64,000 nucleotides of DNA from Norana najaformis (GCA_964023275.1 OZ029929.1:10180856-10244855); one strand, 5' to 3'. Counted from the stretch's first letter, positions 22,975 to 34,787 are shown. Notes: generated by a model from the sequence alone, not told the origin. Translations and numbers: made by a program.

Positions 22975-23650
22975 TGTCGCTGTTATATCTGACGGCGTCA
23001 GATACAGCCGATTTGATAGAAGAAACAAAGATTGAGAAGACAGATGACATTTGAGCGCTGAACAACAACCTATTTAAGGACCATAATTAGAGACACACTT
23101 CAGAGTAGAAATTATATTGTAACTGAAGAACTGCATCTCTTCTTACTTTACGTAGCACTCTCCGGTCGGCCTCCCTTGGACTCCTGACTGTCCCTCGTAT
23201 GCGCACTGTTACAGCTCAGTCTAGAAGCTTTGCCTATGTTGGACCTAATACCTGGAATCGAGAGCTGCTGCTCGAGTTTCCCTTCCGCAGTTTCGCAAGC
23301 GCTTGAAGTCTGTATTATTTGACAGTGGTCTCACTGGTTCGGGTGGGGAGCGCCTATGATGAGTCTACTCTTGAAGTAGTGCTTTATAAATGTCAGATTA
23401 CAATTACAATTACGATGGGTAGATCAATTGGTTGCTAGAAAGAAAGCGCTCTTCATTAAGAGAGAGGTTAACAGATGAAAAATAATCGGGTCGAGAACTT
23501 CAAAGAGCTTATGGATTTAAGTCTAGAGAACACTGATTGTTAGAGGGCAAGAGAATGAGAATATAAATTACATATACAGTTGCTGTTGGAGTGAGCTTAA
23601 AGCAGGTGGACAGCAGCATTGTAAGAATAAGTCTTGTAATAAGTCCATAG
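22975..23650. repeat. Duplicated flank block, copy 2, with LINE insertion
   Basis: Aligns to 1-415. The alignment is interrupted by a 5'-truncated LINE family-2 3' end at about 23145-23412, which has FVYVGPN-type coding remnants, GSGGERL-like coding, the hairpin and an ATTACA tail. The first copy serves as the empty-site reference for that insertion. Confidence 0.7.
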
Positions 23651-24879
23651 ATAACGGGGAACCTATCAGAAAAGAACTTGAGAAATATGAAATCGCTGCC
23701 TGCTAGTAGCAGATACTAATTTTTTATTCCTTTATAAATACGCCGATTAAGCGATTACATGAACCGAACGATGGAGGTGGATCTACATCCGCTGAACTTT
23801 GGGCTACACACTGCATGGATACAAGCCCAAGACTGGGGCGATAGGCAAAGTTGTAGAAACGGCAATGCTACTGATGAGGATGCTGATGATTAACTGATTC
23901 CATCAGTTACTGCAGTGCTTTGGCAGTCGAGTCGAATCCAGCAGATGCTTCGCATCGATGTTTTACAAAACATGTGTTCGTAAACTCAGATTAAGAAGAA
24001 CGCTAAGACTGGTCTCGAACATGCATAGCCTACAAGTCGGCGTCTATCTGCGAAAATGCACCTTTATACGGGATTTAATGCTCACTTGGTTTCTGTTTTA
24101 ATTTTGTGCGCATCTTCATGTAGACCATACCTGTTTGAATGTCAGCCTCCATTTTGTCAGTTACGACTTCGAATTACTCGAACTGCTTAGAAATATAGCT
24201 AGGAATATTCATTGTTATGCATGTAATATTGTACAGTAATTATTATTATTACACAAGTTGTTTAGCTAATTTGCGGGACAATAATAGTCTTGTCGTTTAT
24301 CTGAATACTAAAATGTTTTACGTGCATAGAAGCATCGAAGTCGGAAATCATACAGTTGCCTTCTTATCAGACATCCATAATGGATGCTACAATTAAAACC
24401 AGCGTCTTACTTTACACCCACGCTCTTTCCCTGATAATCAGTTTCTGCAATTTGTCCAACATCATGGCGCTGATGATTCTAATACGACGTCGACTATGGC
24501 TTCAACTTGAAGAATACATTTACTGGTCGCAATTAATCAAAAGTAATGTCGTCTTTCTGACTTTTATGTTTGGGACGATTTGGCTCTCCTTACTTAATTT
24601 CAACTACCACATTAAGAATTCTTCAGACATTGATTACAAGGCTTGGACCTTCTTTGCAAGTCAGACGACAGATTGGATGATGGTTGGCTTTCTCATCAAA
24701 GCCAAGCCGCAATTAAAAACAGAAATACAGCGTCAGAGCAGTGTTGCCAACTGAGACAAGCTAGTAAATATGCAACGGAAAAACGTTTGCTAAAAAACCA
24801 TTAGAAATGAGTAGTTAACAACAAATTGAGTTTTTCTAGTTTAGTTAACTACTAGGAACAACAAATATTGAAAAAAGAA
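23651..24879. other. Intergenic with one membrane-like ORF
   Basis: The only feature of note is a 124-codon ATG frame at 24380-24754 (plus) with two hydrophobic stretches, at about residues 8-36 and 57-76. I do not recognise it; it could be an exon of a membrane protein or chance. Confidence 0.3.
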
Positions 24880-25390
24880 TTCAGAACTTCTTGGCTAGAG
24901 CCATAATTATTTTGTCAAAATATAAGCACATAACCCCTGAACTCATTTCTCTGCACTAGCTTCCTGTTCAGCAAAGGATTTATTTCACATAATCCCTAAA
25001 CTCATTTCTCTTCACTACCTTCCTGTTCAACAAAGGATTTATTTCAAACTGGGGCTGACAGTTTATAACACATTGAACTCTGGCCAACCACAATACTTGA
25101 AATCAGTCCTCATAACCCAGCATTATCATTATATAACTAGGTCATCTCATTGCCTTTCGCTGGTGATAAGATTACCTAAGCGTAGAACTGTTTTTGGAGC
25201 TCTCTTCCTATATCCGTTCTGCTCAGTCCCTTGTGTCATTTTTTTTCTCAACTTAGGACTTAACCTTTCAAATTGCTTATCCACAACAGGCTGCCTGTCT
25301 CTCTGCGTGATCTGATCTTCTGGCTATTGACCTGATTGCGGTTTGGCTTTGGTGCTCATCGGTTGGCGCTATAGAAGTTATTACTTAAAA
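24880..25390 (+). mobile_element. CR1/L2-like LINE C-terminal fragment
   Basis: Translates in pieces to LPVQQRIYFKLGLTVYNTL and related sequence, the standard LHWLPV...RI.FK.L motif of CR1/L2 LINEs, with frameshifts. A 59-bp direct duplication (24927-24985, 24986-25044) lies inside it. It ends with GGCGCTATAGAAGT, like the family-1 3' end. Confidence 0.65.
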
Positions 25391-26431
25391 ATAATTAATG
25401 ATAACATTTATTTGTCCTAGGCTTAATTAATATCGGATTAAAGCATATGCGAGCATAAATGTTATTTTTCCAGTTCATTCTAGGTTTGAGTAAACTACAA
25501 TACTTAGAACGAGAAATTAATTTCTAGAGATCCTTTATGACCATACAGTCTGATCTACCCAAACGAATAAAGCAGTTTTTACGCTAATCATATGCTCAGA
25601 TACAGGTTAAGGAATATTGACATTATACTCGACTGTTACTTGCCAAATGACTGTCTAAGCAACTAATTGAACTCCTAGTGTGCCCTTCGTAATCTCTCTC
25701 TCTCGCACTCTCCCTCTGTTTCTCTGTCTCTATCTCTATTTCTGCTTTTCTTTCTCTGGGTTCTGCGCCGCACGGTTGCCATTAGGAGTTGCGTGCTGAT
25801 TTCTGATTAGACCAAGTGAACATATATATGAACACGTATATACAACACGTTCACAAGCGCGTAGGAATAGGGTAACATGTATTACATAAAACATAGGCAC
25901 ATAGAATATGTCCGCATTTCAATGAGAACCATGCAGGAATATAACTATAAAGCATGTAAGCACTCTTTATTTGCATCTGCAATACATTGTGTAGAACAGT
26001 TTCACACATTTAAAATAGTTATAACACGAGCAAGTATAATAGATGGGCATGCACCCATAAACATCGATTCCTAAAACTACATTTAAGCAGTTTAGATAAA
26101 AGAAGAGACAGAATTAATGGTGATACGGCTTATCATAAAAAGGGAAATCTAAATATCGATACTTAAGCATCTGTCGAATGACTAAGATTTCTGTATATCC
26201 GTATTTCAACTTTAACGTTATTTAGGCTGAAGCATATAAAGAGCGCCTCTTGGTATTTTTTTTTGAAGCGGCGCCTTACAAATATCTGATTTAAAATCAC
26301 TATTCGGTGAGTCCTGATTCCACCAACTGCTCATAAAATTTCGCAAAGGAGTTGACAGAAACATCAAAAAGCCAAGTTAAACACGAACAGTACTCCAAAC
26401 GTTGAAAAAGAGAAACACTTATCCACATTCG
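25391..26431. other. 3' flank of gene 2
   Basis: No gene. A CT-rich tract (25690-25760) and the rest of the block to 26430 align with 41580-42414, the 3' flank of gene 3, and in part with 395-1875 at gene 1. Confidence 0.6.
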
Positions 26432-29400
26432 TCACTTTGCTAACGACATCAGATTGACATTCACTGCCTGCATGAAACAACGTGAAGATAGCTTTCTAAT
26501 TAATTCTTCCCTATCAAATTGTTCCCACAATGGGTCATGACTTCCACTGAAATATTCGGCAGGTTTTTGGCGTATTGGTATATCTATTGCAGTGTCATGT
26601 GGACATAGGTCCAGATAAATGTCATAGACCGGAGAGAACATCCAGGCTGAAAAGTTCTGCTTCTCCCATTCGAGAAACTCCACAGATCCATCGCTATTAA
26701 AGATATCTATCACTTCCTGTCTGAATGAGGGCATAAGGTAACAGGGATAAACGTCATGTCGAGAAAACTCCATGAAGCAAAACATGATCCTCTCGACCCA
26801 GAAGGCGAGTTCCGTTCGCGTAAATTTGTCTTCGTTTCGTGTTTGACTTTCTTTTCTGGCATTGAGAGCCTCCATACAAAAGAGAAGACAATTTTTCAAT
26901 TGATAAGAAGTTTGCGAATAAACGAAAAGTATCATTTTGCAAACTATGTACGCTGCTTTTATTAAAGGCGAACTTTCTTTGATGATTCGACTTTCCACTG
27001 GTGCAAATGAAATTCTAGCAAACGTCTCGGAAGAGAGAACTTGATCAATCTTTGGGTTGGAGCGATCAAAGCGTGGCCGATCAAAGACCAGTGTACAACC
27101 GTCTGGCTTCACAGCAGGACTAATACCAAATGGCAGTGTATCTCTTGGCCAACATTCTTCCAAGTTAACACAAGCAACGACGTCAATTGATATCTCGACA
27201 AAGAGAGAGCCACCCTCTCCGTCGTCAATGGGATGAATCATTCTTAGTTTCACCGTCTTACACAGACCAATGGAATGAAACACTGCATATGGGTCCATCT
27301 TTCTCATACCAGCTGCTGGCCGTTCATATTTCTTTTTGCCATGATCTGTTACAAACCTTTCGAACAGATCGTCTTCCTTCCAGTAATCAGGGTCGTGTAA
27401 GACTTCTTCGAGAATAAACTGGAATCTAAAATTGACTTCACGAGTCAGCAGGCACTGATCTGAGTTGAAGAAGCAGTCAAAGGCCTCGTCATTCCGACTC
27501 TTGGTATCGTCTTTTGACTTCCGTCTCAGTTGAAAGTAGCCTTCAGGACCCAACGGATGCGGAAACACTTCGCAAATTTGGCTAAATTTAATCAGTTTCA
27601 AGTTATAATCGAAGTCTCCTGAAACGGTAACTTTTGTTTCTTCGTCGGCGCTTCCGACTAAAATCGGCTGACACTCAAATCGCCAATCCTTTTCCTTTAC
27701 ACTATGAGCCAAACGGTCCATGAAGTGTTGTAGTGGTGCTTTAAGCTGGCTTACGCGTCTGTTAAGGCGAAGAAATCCGTTTCGGATCCATAACCTCCAA
27801 ATGAATTCTTCTGACGATTCTTGACCGGAAGACGATTGGGAGCAAATTTGAATCGTGGAAGCCACTTTTTCTTTCGTTAATTCTGTCACGTGATTAGTGT
27901 TAAACTTGTCGGGCATCTTATAAGTGCTCATTCCGAATGGCAATTCCATTTTGTTTTCTGCGTCGATTGTTGTCACCAAATCGTCTCGTATTTTCTTCCC
28001 ATCGCTGCGAGTATATCTGAGTCTCGAGTCGTCTCGTATTTTCTTCAGATCTCTAGGAGTATATCCGTATCTGTCTTTTGTATTTTCATTAGCACCACAG
28101 TTGAGGAGCAAATTGTACATCCGATCCTCTTCTGGGTAATGTAAAGGGGTTTTGCCGTAAATGTCAGTTTCGTTTACGCTACAGCCTAATTCTAGTAGCA
28201 ACCTTACCACTTCCCATTCGTTATCGACGCCGACGAGCGATTCAATAGCAAGGTGGTGAAGAGGAGTTCTTCCTTTGTTATCTTTTATAGTAGCTAAGTC
28301 CCTGAAATTCTCTTTTTTAAAGTCGAATCTTTCATGCTCCCGTTCTGTTTTGCAAACAGGAGAGATGACTTGTCGATGCAAGGGACTTTGAATAGCCCCG
28401 CGTTTCTCAAGTTCGTTGAAAGTTGCCGAATTCATTCGGTTGGAAGACTTCACAGCCAAATCAAGTGGCGTGTTTCCTCTGAAGTCTATGGCATTCAGGT
28501 TTTTTTTGTCAATGTCTAACAACCATTTAACTATTTTTTCTTTATATACAGTAGTTTTCCTTTCGTGTATAAACTCTTGTGATATATGGTCATCAGTCCA
28601 TTGCCTAGTCTGAAGTAAATTGTTGAGGAAGTATTTTCCCTTTTGAAGCCCCTTGCAGAAGAACTGCATATCTAACCAGTTACTATTTGGCTCATAGATA
28701 GCTGCATGCAAGGCAGCATATCCATAAAAGTCTTGTATATTAACGGATGCTTTATTGTTCAGCAGCAGCTTCACTACTTCGACATGATGTCTTTCAGCCG
28801 CTTTAATCAAAGCAGTTGCTCCATATTGATCTCTTGCGTCCAGATCGAGTTTCATTCTCGATTTCTGCTCCCAGTCGAGCAAGATTTGAACGACATGAGA
28901 ACAACCCCTTTCGTAGGCAATGATCAAAGCCGTTTCGCCACGTGAATTTTTCAAGTTGAAGTCAGCGCCTTTCTCTAACAGCAATTTTATTATATCGTCT
29001 CTAGGTTGACTCAGCAAAAGTTCCTTTTTTGACTTTTTAGTAAAGTAATCGTGATACCTTTTCCTGCATTTGTCCAGCACTTTGTGAAGTACAGTGTTTA
29101 ATTTTCTATTTTGATAGTTTACATTAAATCTTTCCGACTTCACAAGAACTTCTGCAATTTCTGCAATATTTTTCCATTTGGTGGTGTCAAATTGAACACG
29201 ATAGAATGACTTTGTCAACGAATGAAAGATCTTTCCAAGATGGTCCTGAGAGTATATACTTTGGTTTGTTTCGAGCAATATCTTGACCATTTCCGGATGG
29301 AAGTCACGCACTGCTAGTTCGAGTGCAGTGTATCCAAACAAACCTCGCATTAGCTCTAGAGGCGTGTTTGTTTCTGCCCAAACTATTCTAGCAGATACGC

Positions 29401-29986
29401 ATTGACCATCGCGCTTCTTAAGTTCGACTAGTTTGATGTCCGTGGTTTCAATAAAGTACCTGCCATTCTCTTGAAATTTGTACCGGTCTTCTGTGAATGT
29501 TAATTTTTCATAAGTCCTGCAGCTGTGCTTTAAAATGACTTTAACAACCTCTGTATGACCCTTTTTGACGGCAACGTGTAATGGAGTCACATCAAAATCG
29601 AACTTTATAAAATCCGAAACGCCGCGAATCAATAACTCATCTACGACTTCTGCATGGCCATTCTTAGCTGCAAGGTAAAAAGGTGTTATCTCAGATTGTT
29701 TCGTGACGTCGACGGTAGCATGATTGTCCAGTAAAATCACAACACAGGACGTGTGACCATTTTGGGCGGCTAAATGAAGTGGAGTCATATTGACCTTGTT
29801 ACACTTATTGACAGCGGCACCGTGACATATCAAGACCTCTACAATTTCTTTATGGCCGTGTTTAGACGCCAGATGAAGCGGAGTCATATTGAATCTGTTA
29901 CGCTTATTAACAGCCGCACCGCAACGTATCAAGGCCTCGACAATTTTTTTATGGCCGTTTTTAGATGCCAGATGAAGTGCAGTCAT
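26432..29986 (-). CDS. Ankyrin-repeat/cGAS-like fusion, open body (gene 2)
   Basis: The 1184 codons are open from an in-frame ATG at 29986 that lies inside the ankyrin array. Ankyrin repeats cover about residues 1-155 and 205-645. The nucleotidyltransferase has GS at 778-779, D791-F-D793 and D935 in ISIDVVAC, so all metal-binding residues are present. The protein is closely related to gene 1 throughout but carries about 15 extra residues near 893-907 and a different last 12 residues. The ancestral start and first ankyrin repeats upstream (30001-30545) are broken, so either translation now starts internally or the locus is a young pseudogene whose body has not yet decayed. Confidence 0.75.
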   Translation of the reverse strand: MTALHLASKNGHKKIVEALIRCGAAVNKRNRFNMTPLHLASKHGHKEIVEVLICHGAAVNKCNKVNMTPLHLAAQNGHTSCVVILLDNHATVDVTKQSEITPFYLAAKNGHAEVVDELLIRGVSDFIKFDFDVTPLHVAVKKGHTEVVKVILKHSCRTYEKLTFTEDRYKFQENGRYFIETTDIKLVELKKRDGQCVSARIVWAETNTPLELMRGLFGYTALELAVRDFHPEMVKILLETNQSIYSQDHLGKIFHSLTKSFYRVQFDTTKWKNIAEIAEVLVKSERFNVNYQNRKLNTVLHKVLDKCRKRYHDYFTKKSKKELLLSQPRDDIIKLLLEKGADFNLKNSRGETALIIAYERGCSHVVQILLDWEQKSRMKLDLDARDQYGATALIKAAERHHVEVVKLLLNNKASVNIQDFYGYAALHAAIYEPNSNWLDMQFFCKGLQKGKYFLNNLLQTRQWTDDHISQEFIHERKTTVYKEKIVKWLLDIDKKNLNAIDFRGNTPLDLAVKSSNRMNSATFNELEKRGAIQSPLHRQVISPVCKTEREHERFDFKKENFRDLATIKDNKGRTPLHHLAIESLVGVDNEWEVVRLLLELGCSVNETDIYGKTPLHYPEEDRMYNLLLNCGANENTKDRYGYTPRDLKKIRDDSRLRYTRSDGKKIRDDLVTTIDAENKMELPFGMSTYKMPDKFNTNHVTELTKEKVASTIQICSQSSSGQESSEEFIWRLWIRNGFLRLNRRVSQLKAPLQHFMDRLAHSVKEKDWRFECQPILVGSADEETKVTVSGDFDYNLKLIKFSQICEVFPHPLGPEGYFQLRRKSKDDTKSRNDEAFDCFFNSDQCLLTREVNFRFQFILEEVLHDPDYWKEDDLFERFVTDHGKKKYERPAAGMRKMDPYAVFHSIGLCKTVKLRMIHPIDDGEGGSLFVEISIDVVACVNLEECWPRDTLPFGISPAVKPDGCTLVFDRPRFDRSNPKIDQVLSSETFARISFAPVESRIIKESSPLIKAAYIVCKMILFVYSQTSYQLKNCLLFCMEALNARKESQTRNEDKFTRTELAFWVERIMFCFMEFSRHDVYPCYLMPSFRQEVIDIFNSDGSVEFLEWEKQNFSAWMFSPVYDIYLDLCPHDTAIDIPIRQKPAEYFSGSHDPLWEQFDREELIRKLSSRCFMQAVNVNLMSLAK

Positions 29987-30000
29987 AGTGTCGTTGTTAC

Positions 30001-30545
30001 ACTCATTAACAGCCGCACCGTAACGTATCGAGGCCTCTGGCCGTCTGCGTTTTTAGAGTCCACCTTTGAGTTATTACTTAGTTAAAGATGACAACATCTT
30101 TGTGACCCACTGTAAGGGAATGTTTTTCTTTCCGTCCACTGCATTGACATCAGATCAGTTTGATTGCATCAGCAAACTCCTAACAACCTCGACATGACCA
30201 TCTTTAGCTGCAAAGTGAAGCCGACCAATCTTGTTCCCCTTCCTCACTGTCATCCTGTACTTCCTCCTCGTCGCCTTCACCGTCCTCCTCCTCCAACTCA
30301 GCATTGGTAATTACGCCGCGAATGTCATACATATGAATTAGTTCTTCAGTTTCAACTGTAGTGTATGATTGTCCGTTAGTTTCGCATGCATTTGATTCAA
30401 CACGCATAGTTTCAGCATCAGACTTAGTATACATCGTATCAGATTCGCAATGTACTTGCACGGATGACCAAGCTTTCTCGATATCAGCTGCCTTTTGGGT
30501 TTCTCCAGATGCAGGCACGTCCTGTATTGTTGAGAGTTTACTCAT
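30001..30545 (-). pseudogene. Broken 5' part of gene 2
   Basis: The start corresponding to gene 1 is the ATG at 30545 (MSKLST). The frame runs through an acidic segment to a stop at 30204. Shifting frame, the ankyrin homology continues (RLHFAAKDGHVEVVRSLL) but meets a TGA where gene 1 has Gly in SNGSDV, and then small deletions remove part of two ankyrin repeats before the open body begins. Confidence 0.75.
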
Positions 30546-30965
30546 TAATGAGGGATTTAGTGTGCCATTCAGCAAATACAGCCGTTGATCACAGCCAAAT
30601 GTTCTAGATTTTCATTTGCTGCAAAACAGAGTACACGGTTATGATTTAACAGAGAACTGTATTAAAACTTATGAACTAAATGTCGTAATGAACTGAATAG
30701 GGACGCTGATATAGCAGTCTTTACATTGGTTTTTATGGCTCTATCACTAATTGTCCGCAAGTTTGGTTTTCAGATTGCAACTTCGAATACAATTATGATT
30801 GTAAACGTATTAAGAACAGACCACTGCACCAGTATGGTTTGGATGCTAACTTTCATTAATTCAAAGTTTCACTGCTTCACCACAGATTTAGTTACGCAAC
30901 AGTGATTCAGATTCTTTGGAATGTCATCGACACCCCACTACGAGGAAGTTACAATAAAATATAGT
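30546..30965 (-). promoter_or_regulatory. Conserved upstream region of gene 2
   Basis: Aligns to 5776-6215 and 50207-50615 and ends at the same TTTGGAATG...CATCGACACCCCACTA landmark. It probably contains the promoter and 5' UTR; no core element can be assigned from sequence alone. Confidence 0.45.
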
Positions 30966-30974
30966 GCAAAGTAA

Positions 30975-31195
30975 CTTCTTCGTCTTCCCCTTATCTCTCT
31001 TCTCGCACCAATTTCAAACATCATCCACCGTAGCCGTCCGACTGTCTGCCTGCCTAACTCCTGGATCTTCACTTTGAACCGATCTTTCTGCAGCTCGATT
31101 TTGTTTTGACTGAGCACCTGTAAATAATCTGGTTCTAGAGACTTAGCACTGGGCGCTGTGGAAATCTCGACTTTACGATTACGATAACAGTTCAT
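30975..31195 (+). repeat. LINE family-1 3' end
   Basis: Near full-length copy with degraded hairpin (AGCACC/GGCGCT) and an ATTACG tail. Confidence 0.65.
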
Positions 31196-31224
31196 TTTTT
31201 ACAACTTTCATCAATATTATTCAT

Positions 31225-31440
31225 TAGAGGCGTAGTCCAAGTAGCTGAGGCAACTTTCTGAAGTAACTTCGCAAAAAAGAGCAATCCAATAACCCGACAA
31301 CCTTTACACCTGGGTTACACTGCGTGACCAACTGTCACTGTTACATGCACCGGGATTTGAAACGGAGATCCACAGGTGAATGGCAGACGCTATCATTCAT
31401 GCATGCTGAAGACAGTAACTAAATATGCATACTAATAGAC
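31225..31440 (-). repeat. tRNA-derived SINE, copy 2
   Basis: Partner of 6225-6420. The minus-strand head (31411-31340) carries an anticodon-loop-like ATTCAC and the B-box-like GTTTCAAATCCC. It holds the same position upstream of gene 2 as the first copy does upstream of gene 1. Confidence 0.5.
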
Positions 31441-31464
31441 TATAATTTATAAATTTCAGCAACT

Positions 31465-31560
31465 TCTAATGCACCGGTGTCTAATTCACAATTGTAATGG
31501 TAATAAGAAATGTGTATAGCGTCTCTTCAAGATAACTAATCAGATGAGCTCTCTGCTCTA
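31465..31560 (-). repeat. LINE family-2 3' end, degraded
   Basis: Minus-strand copy of the hairpin plus ATTACA-tail segment, with several substitutions. Confidence 0.4.
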
Positions 31561-31904
31561 GCCTTAACGATGCTGAATGTTATTAAGAACATATCATTCA
31601 TCCAGTAGTAAAACTAGAACAGTCACCGGTGGCAAACTCGCACACACACGCACAGCCTTACTAACCGCTCGTTCACCAAGAAGAGTACTAGTTCTTGGTG
31701 CAACAAAAGAGATAGGCGTTGAGAAGACTTTGTTGAATAGTTATGTCTGGGGAACAAGGATTAATTCTAATTACTGCGATTGGCTACAATTTAATGTTTT
31801 GTATACTGTTAGACTCAATTAAAAAATATCAAACTAACTTTTCCCTAAATGGCAAGCCAGTGCAATGATTTAAATATGAGGGTTATCCTCTCGTATCTAG
31901 GTCA

Positions 31905-32285
31905 GCGTCAATGAATAAGCTAGTTCCCGCGACTTAGCTTTCGTTGAACGCTGTAAATATCTCGACTTTACGATTACGATAAAAATCAAGTCGATTTATT
32001 CATGAATAGGTTTGAAAACAAACTTTTACTGTAAATCTTGACAGCTTATAGCAACTTCCGTCAGAATTCAGAATTGCATGACCATTACACGAGGTCTTGC
32101 AGTGAATATCAAAAAGGCGTTGCTCGCAAATTTACGATACCATCCACGGGGACCTTAAACGGCGTGGCGCCCATTCAAACGGGCAGCGCTGGTGAAGGAT
32201 CTCATCCGAACAATTCACTGAAAAATGATCAGAGTCGATGCCATACGGTCGCTATATAAAACCGTTTACATTTACATTTAAGACA
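31905..32285 (+). repeat. LINE family-1 tail and dispersed repeat
   Basis: 31905-31985 is a family-1 3' end. 31985-32110 matches 10260-10400 and 36545-36660. 32150-32285 matches 59175-59325, including the GGCGTGGCGCC and CCATATAAAACC-like segments. Confidence 0.55.
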
Positions 32286-32379
32286 GTTTTCCATTCTTTT
32301 TGTAAAAGGCCTCCATCGACTTCGTTGAAAATGGAGCTCACCAGTTGCCTATTTTAAGTAAAGGTAAATTATATTTCAC

Positions 32380-34630
32380 ACCGTTTTTGCGCGAGTCAGT
32401 AGGCACATGATACTTCCTTTTATATCCGGACTTTTTCTTGTATTTCTATTTCATAATGCGAACATTGATTTCGTAGACTTGTGTTGATGCCGAGTCCAAG
32501 TGGAGCAGCTCACAGTTAGGCGAGTTTCTGTGCTGTGAAAGGTTGAATCCAAACACAATACTGTAAATACACAAATGTTGGCGGACATTTAAGTTTGCGA
32601 ATTTTAATAAAACATTATTTTTCACCATGAAAGTTTGCGTTTTGCAGAAGTTGAGAACTTGTAATAAATTAAAGCCTACGCAAGTGTTTTGTGCAGTATG
32701 TACGCCTGCACTTGACCATCCAGATCGCCCAGCTTAGAAGGTCGCCTCCGACTGCCATCATATATTTCAGTGGAGTCATCGTCAGTTTTCAATTGTTGGC
32801 ACAACTGTTTCATTTTTATAGCACTGCTTTCTGGCAGATTGTACTGCTGTGACGCCTTCGTATTTCCGTGCTCTGCTGCGCTCTTTCCAATAGCAAACGA
32901 TCAGCAGGCTTGTACATAGTGTAAGGACCTCTTTTACCGCGTTTCGATTTACCAGCCGCCGCCGAAGCCGAAACGTTATTGCTAGCAGTAACGATTTTGT
33001 TTCCAACTTCGATTAGTTCGCGCATTTCTTTCGGTACATCATCTGCATTATTTTGGTAATCCCGGCTTAGCAGAACTTTTTGTAAGAATTTGGTCATTAA
33101 AGACTGCTGCTTATTTGAACTCATTTTATCGCTCACGCATTTACTAGAAACAAAGATATTGTATTAATTTGTAATTATGGTGTCGCTAAATGACGGACGC
33201 CGTACCGGAAAATGTTGGCGGCCAGAAATGTTTGCGACTTTTAGCCACTCGCGAAATTCGCTTAATAAATGGCGCTTTAACGTTTGTGGATTTACAGTAA
33301 CTAGGATGGCATGGCAATAATGGGCATGATGAAATAACAATGTGCTGCACTCATGGGGATTTCCAAGACTTACGACTGGACGGAAACATTCTGGGGAATT
33401 ACCATCATAGGCTTATGGCCGAATAAGATTATTTCTTATTAGGATCATACATATTAACGATGCATGGAATTCTGTAATATACATCTTGAATGAGAGTAAC
33501 TTGGGTACTAGTCCGGATTTATTCACCTCTACCGATTCTTCCTCTTCCCCTCATCTCTCTTCTCGCTTCAGTTTCAAACACCATCCACCGTAACCGTCCG
33601 CCTGTCTGCCTGCCTGACTTCTAGATCTTGACCTGGAACCGAACCCTTTAACCTATCGATTTTGTTTTGTCTGAGCGCTTGTGAATTAGCTAGTTTAGCT
33701 CTCTTTGGACGCTGTAGAAATCTCGAGATTACGATTACGATTCGCATGAAATTTACCTGATGATGGTTCCTAACTTTAATAATCGAACGCTCCTGATTAA
33801 AGCTTCCACAAATCATCCGGAAGTGTAACTCACGAATTAATGATGGTGGACTTTTGTAGCGCAATTACTCCGAAAATTGAATGTGTATGAGTTATATAAA
33901 ACTCATCTGTGGCGGGATATTCAAAAGTTCGAAAGAACTTCATTGGTCTGTTACCAGCAGCGTAACCCAATAATCTGAATTGTAGGCTCAAAGCTTCGAC
34001 TTTACACATTACACAGTCGAGTTAGCCTAATCTTCACAGACGACGTTACGCAGGTCTATTGTGTTCTGCATTCATTTGGGGCAATGATATTGTATCTGAC
34101 AAGACCATAAAACTTCCGATTCAGATATCCTGGAACAAAGATGCATTTGATAAAACTGTAAAGAAGTAACTTGACTGTGTAAAATCGAACAAATTCGACA
34201 ATTTTTTTCTTTGGCAATTTTAATTTTTAACTATCTTTTCCATAGCTGTGATAACAAAATGACTTTCAAAAATTAATTCGCTCAAGATTTTATTACATAT
34301 ATTACGCTATAGTTAAAAGGAAATTTTAAAGCAGAACTTTACTCTAATTTTTCTGTAACAATTAATTGTAGGCCCTTTTCATTTACTAAATTAAAACAAA
34401 CCCTTCTTGTCTTTCGATTTTGTTTTGACTGAGCTCCTGTGAATAATCTGGTTCCCGCAACTTAGCTTTCGTTGGGCGCTGTAGAAATCTCGAGTTTAGG
34501 ATGACGCTAACGAATTAAATTTTAAAATAACCCTTGTAAGTGTTTGTATAATAGTTTTCAGTAACGGAAATAGCATAACCATTTGGCTGAAAACTACCTC
34601 CCCATATTGCATTAGACTATGCGTTCTTTC
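32380..34630 (+). repeat. Dispersed 1.5-kb block, copy B
   Basis: Counterpart of 7896-9470 and 59650-60545, split by the DNA element at 32561-33297. LINE family-1 3' ends are embedded at 33535-33750 and 34395-34500, at the same internal positions as in copy A, so they were present before the block duplicated. Confidence 0.6.
32561..33297 (-). mobile_element. Pogo-like element, internally deleted, TA target duplication
   Basis: Ends are imperfect inverted repeats (CTGTAAATACACAAATGTT against CTGTAAATCCACAAACGTT) flanked by TA on both sides. The related copies at 8070 and 59745 lack the insert and show the empty site. Minus-strand coding (33136-32720, one frameshift near 32875) reads KRGPYTMYKPADR, then HGNTKASQQYNLPESSAIK and RRRPSKLGDLD, resembling the N-terminal helix-turn-helix of pogo/Tigger-type transposases. 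The catalytic domain is absent. Confidence 0.65.
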
Positions 34631-34780
34631 TTTGCCTGGCGATTGTACTCTAAATCTGGGGCATCTCTCCTCACAGTCGAGCAGTAGTCTGCTAACATAG
34701 CAGAACTCGATTTTCTTGATACTTGCTTTCCATCGCCGAGATGTTCTGGTGGAAACGTTCACCATATGTATCGGTAACTC
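34575..34780 (-). pseudogene. Transposase-like relic with GERFHQ motif
   Basis: Minus-strand translation gives GERFHQNISAMESKYQE then, after a frameshift, SSAMLADYCS. This aligns with GERFHQDIKTMENRYQG...MMADYCW in the gene at 57336-58493, but is a divergent second family. A sister relic is at 60545-60715. Confidence 0.6.
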
Positions 34781-34787
34781 TTAAACC

